From positions 1 through 7,415 of the forward strand of contig JAODAY010000156.1 of the NCBI GenBank assembly GCA_025463665.1: a stretch of 7,415 nt of DNA, written 5' to 3'. This DNA comes from Microbacteriaceae bacterium (GTDB lineage Bacteria; Actinomycetota; Actinomycetes; Actinomycetales; Microbacteriaceae). The notes under the pieces were generated by a model. It saw only the letters and a program-made list of their open reading frames with translations, searched no databases and was not told the origin of the DNA. Shown here in pieces: positions 6,401-7,415 of the stretch; positions within the stretch are counted from its first letter, which is position 1; every line of letters starts with the position of its first letter. The position numbers were made by a program, and so were the translations under genes.

Positions 6401-7318
6401 ATGAGCGACGACACCCCCACCGAGCGATACGACGCATCAGGCAGGCGCCGCGACGGCACGAACCCCGACGACGCCCCCACCGAGAGATTCGATGCGGTGA
6501 GCGGCGACGACGCCCCCACCGAGCGGTTCGGCGCGGCGAGCAACGAAAGCCCGGCGAACAGCGGAGGGGGCGCAGAAGACACCCCGACCGAGCAGTTCGA
6601 CGCCGCGAAGAGCGCCAGCACCCCCGGCGACAACGCCCCGACGGAGCGCTTCGTGGCCGTGCCGAACGTCACGACGTCACGCGGCGACCAGCCCACCGCG
6701 CGGTATCCCTCCCGCGGCAGTGATGCGCCCACCCAGCGCATTCCGGCGGCAGGCTCGGTGCCTCCCGGGCGTCGCGCCGCGGCATCCCCCCAGCTCACGA
6801 AAGACAACACGCGCACGTCGCGTGGTCTGATCTACACGCTCATTGCGATCGGAGCGGCGCTGCTCGTTGCCGTCGTCGTCCTGCTGTTGCAGCTCTACGG
6901 CAACGAGCAGGAGCCGGCCGTCGCGCCCACCGCATCCGAGACAGCCGCGCCGTCGCCGAGCGAGACACCGACAGAGACCTCGGCGGCCCCGAGCCCTTCC
7001 CCGACGCCGACCGAGACCGAAGAGCCCGTTCTTGCCCCCACCTTCGACGACTTCTCTGCCCCCACGGTCGCCGAGTGCGAACAGGACGCCGACACTGCAC
7101 CCCTCGAGATCTCGTGGGCGTCGAGCGACGCCGTGCGTGCATTCATCGGCGTCGGTACGGATGACGCGTCGGTCGACCCGTTCGAGAGCGACCTGCCGCC
7201 CGTCTTCACCTACACCGGCCTCGACTTCGACTGCTCGCAGGAATCCGAGGTCTACACCGTCTCGCTCGAGGGCGAGGATGGCCAGGTCACGAGCCAGAGT
7301 GTGACCATCCGTCGCTGA
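6401..7318 (+). CDS. Single-pass membrane protein with seven PT-x-x-aromatic repeats in its cytosolic tail; function unknown
   Basis: A 305-residue protein of no family I recognise. Seen in order: a hydrophilic N-terminal tail (1-140) with seven P-T-x-x-[F/Y/I] repeats whose threonines are at 7, 27, 40, 63, 81, 99 and 111 (for example DDAPTERFDA). A membrane helix follows at about 143-165 (LIYTLIAIGAALLVAVVVLLL), preceded by basic residues, so the tail should be cytosolic. Then comes a Pro/Thr/Ser/Glu-rich stalk (170-212) and an outer domain (213-305) rich in predicted beta strand. Cys226 and Cys278 in that domain may form a disulfide. The outer domain could be an immunoglobulin- or fibronectin-like sandwich; this is inference from pattern only. 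The ATG at 6401 is chosen because the first repeat follows at once and a -10 box precedes it; the open frame further upstream is shadow of the ATPase gene. The repeats suggest a regulatory phospho-tail, but no kinase is visible here. Confidence 0.85.
   Translation: MSDDTPTERYDASGRRRDGTNPDDAPTERFDAVSGDDAPTERFGAASNESPANSGGGAEDTPTEQFDAAKSASTPGDNAPTERFVAVPNVTTSRGDQPTARYPSRGSDAPTQRIPAAGSVPPGRRAAASPQLTKDNTRTSRGLIYTLIAIGAALLVAVVVLLLQLYGNEQEPAVAPTASETAAPSPSETPTETSAAPSPSPTPTETEEPVLAPTFDDFSAPTVAECEQDADTAPLEISWASSDAVRAFIGVGTDDASVDPFESDLPPVFTYTGLDFDCSQESEVYTVSLEGEDGQVTSQSVTIRR
6407..6747 (+). repeat. Coding repeat array, seven degenerate units of about 29 bases
   Basis: Units begin near 6407, 6467, 6506, 6575, 6629, 6683 and 6719, spaced irregularly (about 36-69 bases). 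The first five share a GACGACGCCCCCACCGAGCG-like core; the last two are recognisable mainly as protein (QPTARYPS, APTQRIPA). Units 2 and 3 share the 15-base core GACGACGCCCCCACC, so they may be the most recent duplicates. Spacers are Gly/Ser/Ala/Asn-rich. The protein pattern is kept better than the DNA, which suggests selection on the peptide. Confidence 0.85.
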
Positions 7319-7321
7319 GTG

Positions 7322-7337
7322 CGAGCGGCGCCGCTCG
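7322..7337 (+). terminator. 16-base perfect palindrome, probable terminator of the membrane protein gene
   Basis: CGAGCGGCGCCGCTCG is perfectly self-complementary and starts 3 bases after the TGA stop. As RNA it would form a very stable G/C hairpin. No run of T follows, which is common for actinobacterial terminators but also means it could be something else, such as a protein-binding dyad or an mRNA 3'-end stabiliser. Confidence 0.45.
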
Positions 7338-7347
7338 GGTGGCGCGG

Positions 7348-7353
7348 TAGATT
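7348..7353 (+). promoter_or_regulatory. Candidate -10 box for a gene beyond the window
   Basis: TAGATT fits TAnnnT and lies just after the terminator-like palindrome. A transcript would start near 7360. No start codon with a convincing open frame is visible in the remaining 55 bases, so the gene or RNA it drives would lie mostly outside. A second -10-like TATAAC is at 7403-7408. Confidence 0.35.
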
Positions 7354-7374
7354 AGGGGCAGCAACCCACACTCA

Positions 7375-7399
7375 GGCACCTCTTCACCGACTCGGTGCC
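7375..7399 (+). repeat. Overlapping, mutually exclusive inverted repeats in a possible leader
   Basis: GGCACC (7375-7380) pairs perfectly with GGTGCC (7394-7399) around a 13-base loop. CACCGA (7385-7390) also pairs with TCGGTG (7392-7397). The two hairpins share bases, so only one can form at a time. They lie downstream of the TAGATT box. The stems are short, and the arrangement may be chance in G/C-rich DNA. Confidence 0.4.
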
Positions 7400-7415
7400 G
7401 CCTATAACGAACCGG

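Noticed and set aside
5451..6437. Long minus-strand open frames opposite the importer genes (also 1830-2642, 3032-3946, 3943-4590 and 4422-5267).
   Set aside because: They lie opposite well-conserved ABC transporter coding sequence, are rich in Arg/Glu/Gly/His without domain motifs, and are the usual antisense shadows of G/C-biased codons.
6337..6723. A 128-codon plus-strand frame with a GTG at ideal distance from AAGGAGG.
   Set aside because: Beyond about 20 residues it is the out-of-frame, Arg/His-rich shadow of the repeat array in the membrane protein gene; no family features. The Shine-Dalgarno oddity is reported separately.
6407..6747. Spaced repeats that could suggest a CRISPR array.
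   Set aside because: Unit spacing is irregular, the units are degenerate, and they keep a protein pattern within one open frame.
7385..7399. CACCGACTCGGTGCC is the complement of the last hairpin of the Streptococcus Cas9 tracrRNA (GGCACCGAGTCGGTG).
   Set aside because: Only a short hairpin is shared; there is no anti-repeat, repeat array or cas gene in the window. Chance similarity of a simple dyad.

Overview
The window looks like chromosomal DNA from a high-G+C actinobacterium, most likely a member of the Microbacteriaceae or a close relative. The evidence is strong G/C bias at third codon positions, frequent GTG starts, genes packed with 4-base overlaps, a lipoprotein signal typical of Gram-positives, and a -10 box placed directly before an ATG, as in leaderless transcripts. 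The family assignment is inference.

Layout: (1) 2-394 (+) is the 3' end of a cation diffusion facilitator (CDF) metal exporter that begins upstream of the window. (2) 400-1011 (-) is a TetR-family repressor, convergent with the CDF gene with only 5 bases between the stops. (3) 1012-1094 is a relatively A/T-rich divergent promoter/operator region. (4) 1095-6287 (+) is a complete four-gene peptide-type ABC importer operon: lipoprotein substrate-binding protein, OppB/DppB-like permease, OppC/DppC-like permease, and one polypeptide carrying both ATPases (DppD- and DppF-like). All three junctions overlap (16, 4 and 4 bases), so translational coupling is likely. The divergent TetR is the obvious candidate regulator. 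The substrate cannot be read from sequence. (5) 6288-6400 holds degenerate 12-base repeats, a very strong Shine-Dalgarno sequence with no convincing gene behind it, and a -10 box for the next gene. (6) 6401-7318 (+) is a single-pass membrane protein with a cytosolic tail of seven P-T-x-x-[F/Y/I] repeats, one transmembrane helix, a Pro/Thr/Ser/Glu-rich stalk and an outer domain with two cysteines. (7) 7319-7415 holds a terminator-like 16-base palindrome, a candidate promoter and overlapping inverted repeats ahead of a gene outside the window.

Functionally, the importer is an ordinary high-affinity uptake system: the lipoprotein captures solute outside the membrane, the two permeases form the channel, and the fused ATPase powers it. 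The most unusual structure is a perfect 14-base A/T-rich inverted repeat (5390-5403 / 5452-5465) inside the inter-domain linker of the ATPase gene, translated in frame. It resembles a small palindromic element inserted into a coding sequence. The second notable item is the repeat-tailed membrane protein, whose threonines are spaced as possible phospho-sites for FHA-domain readers.
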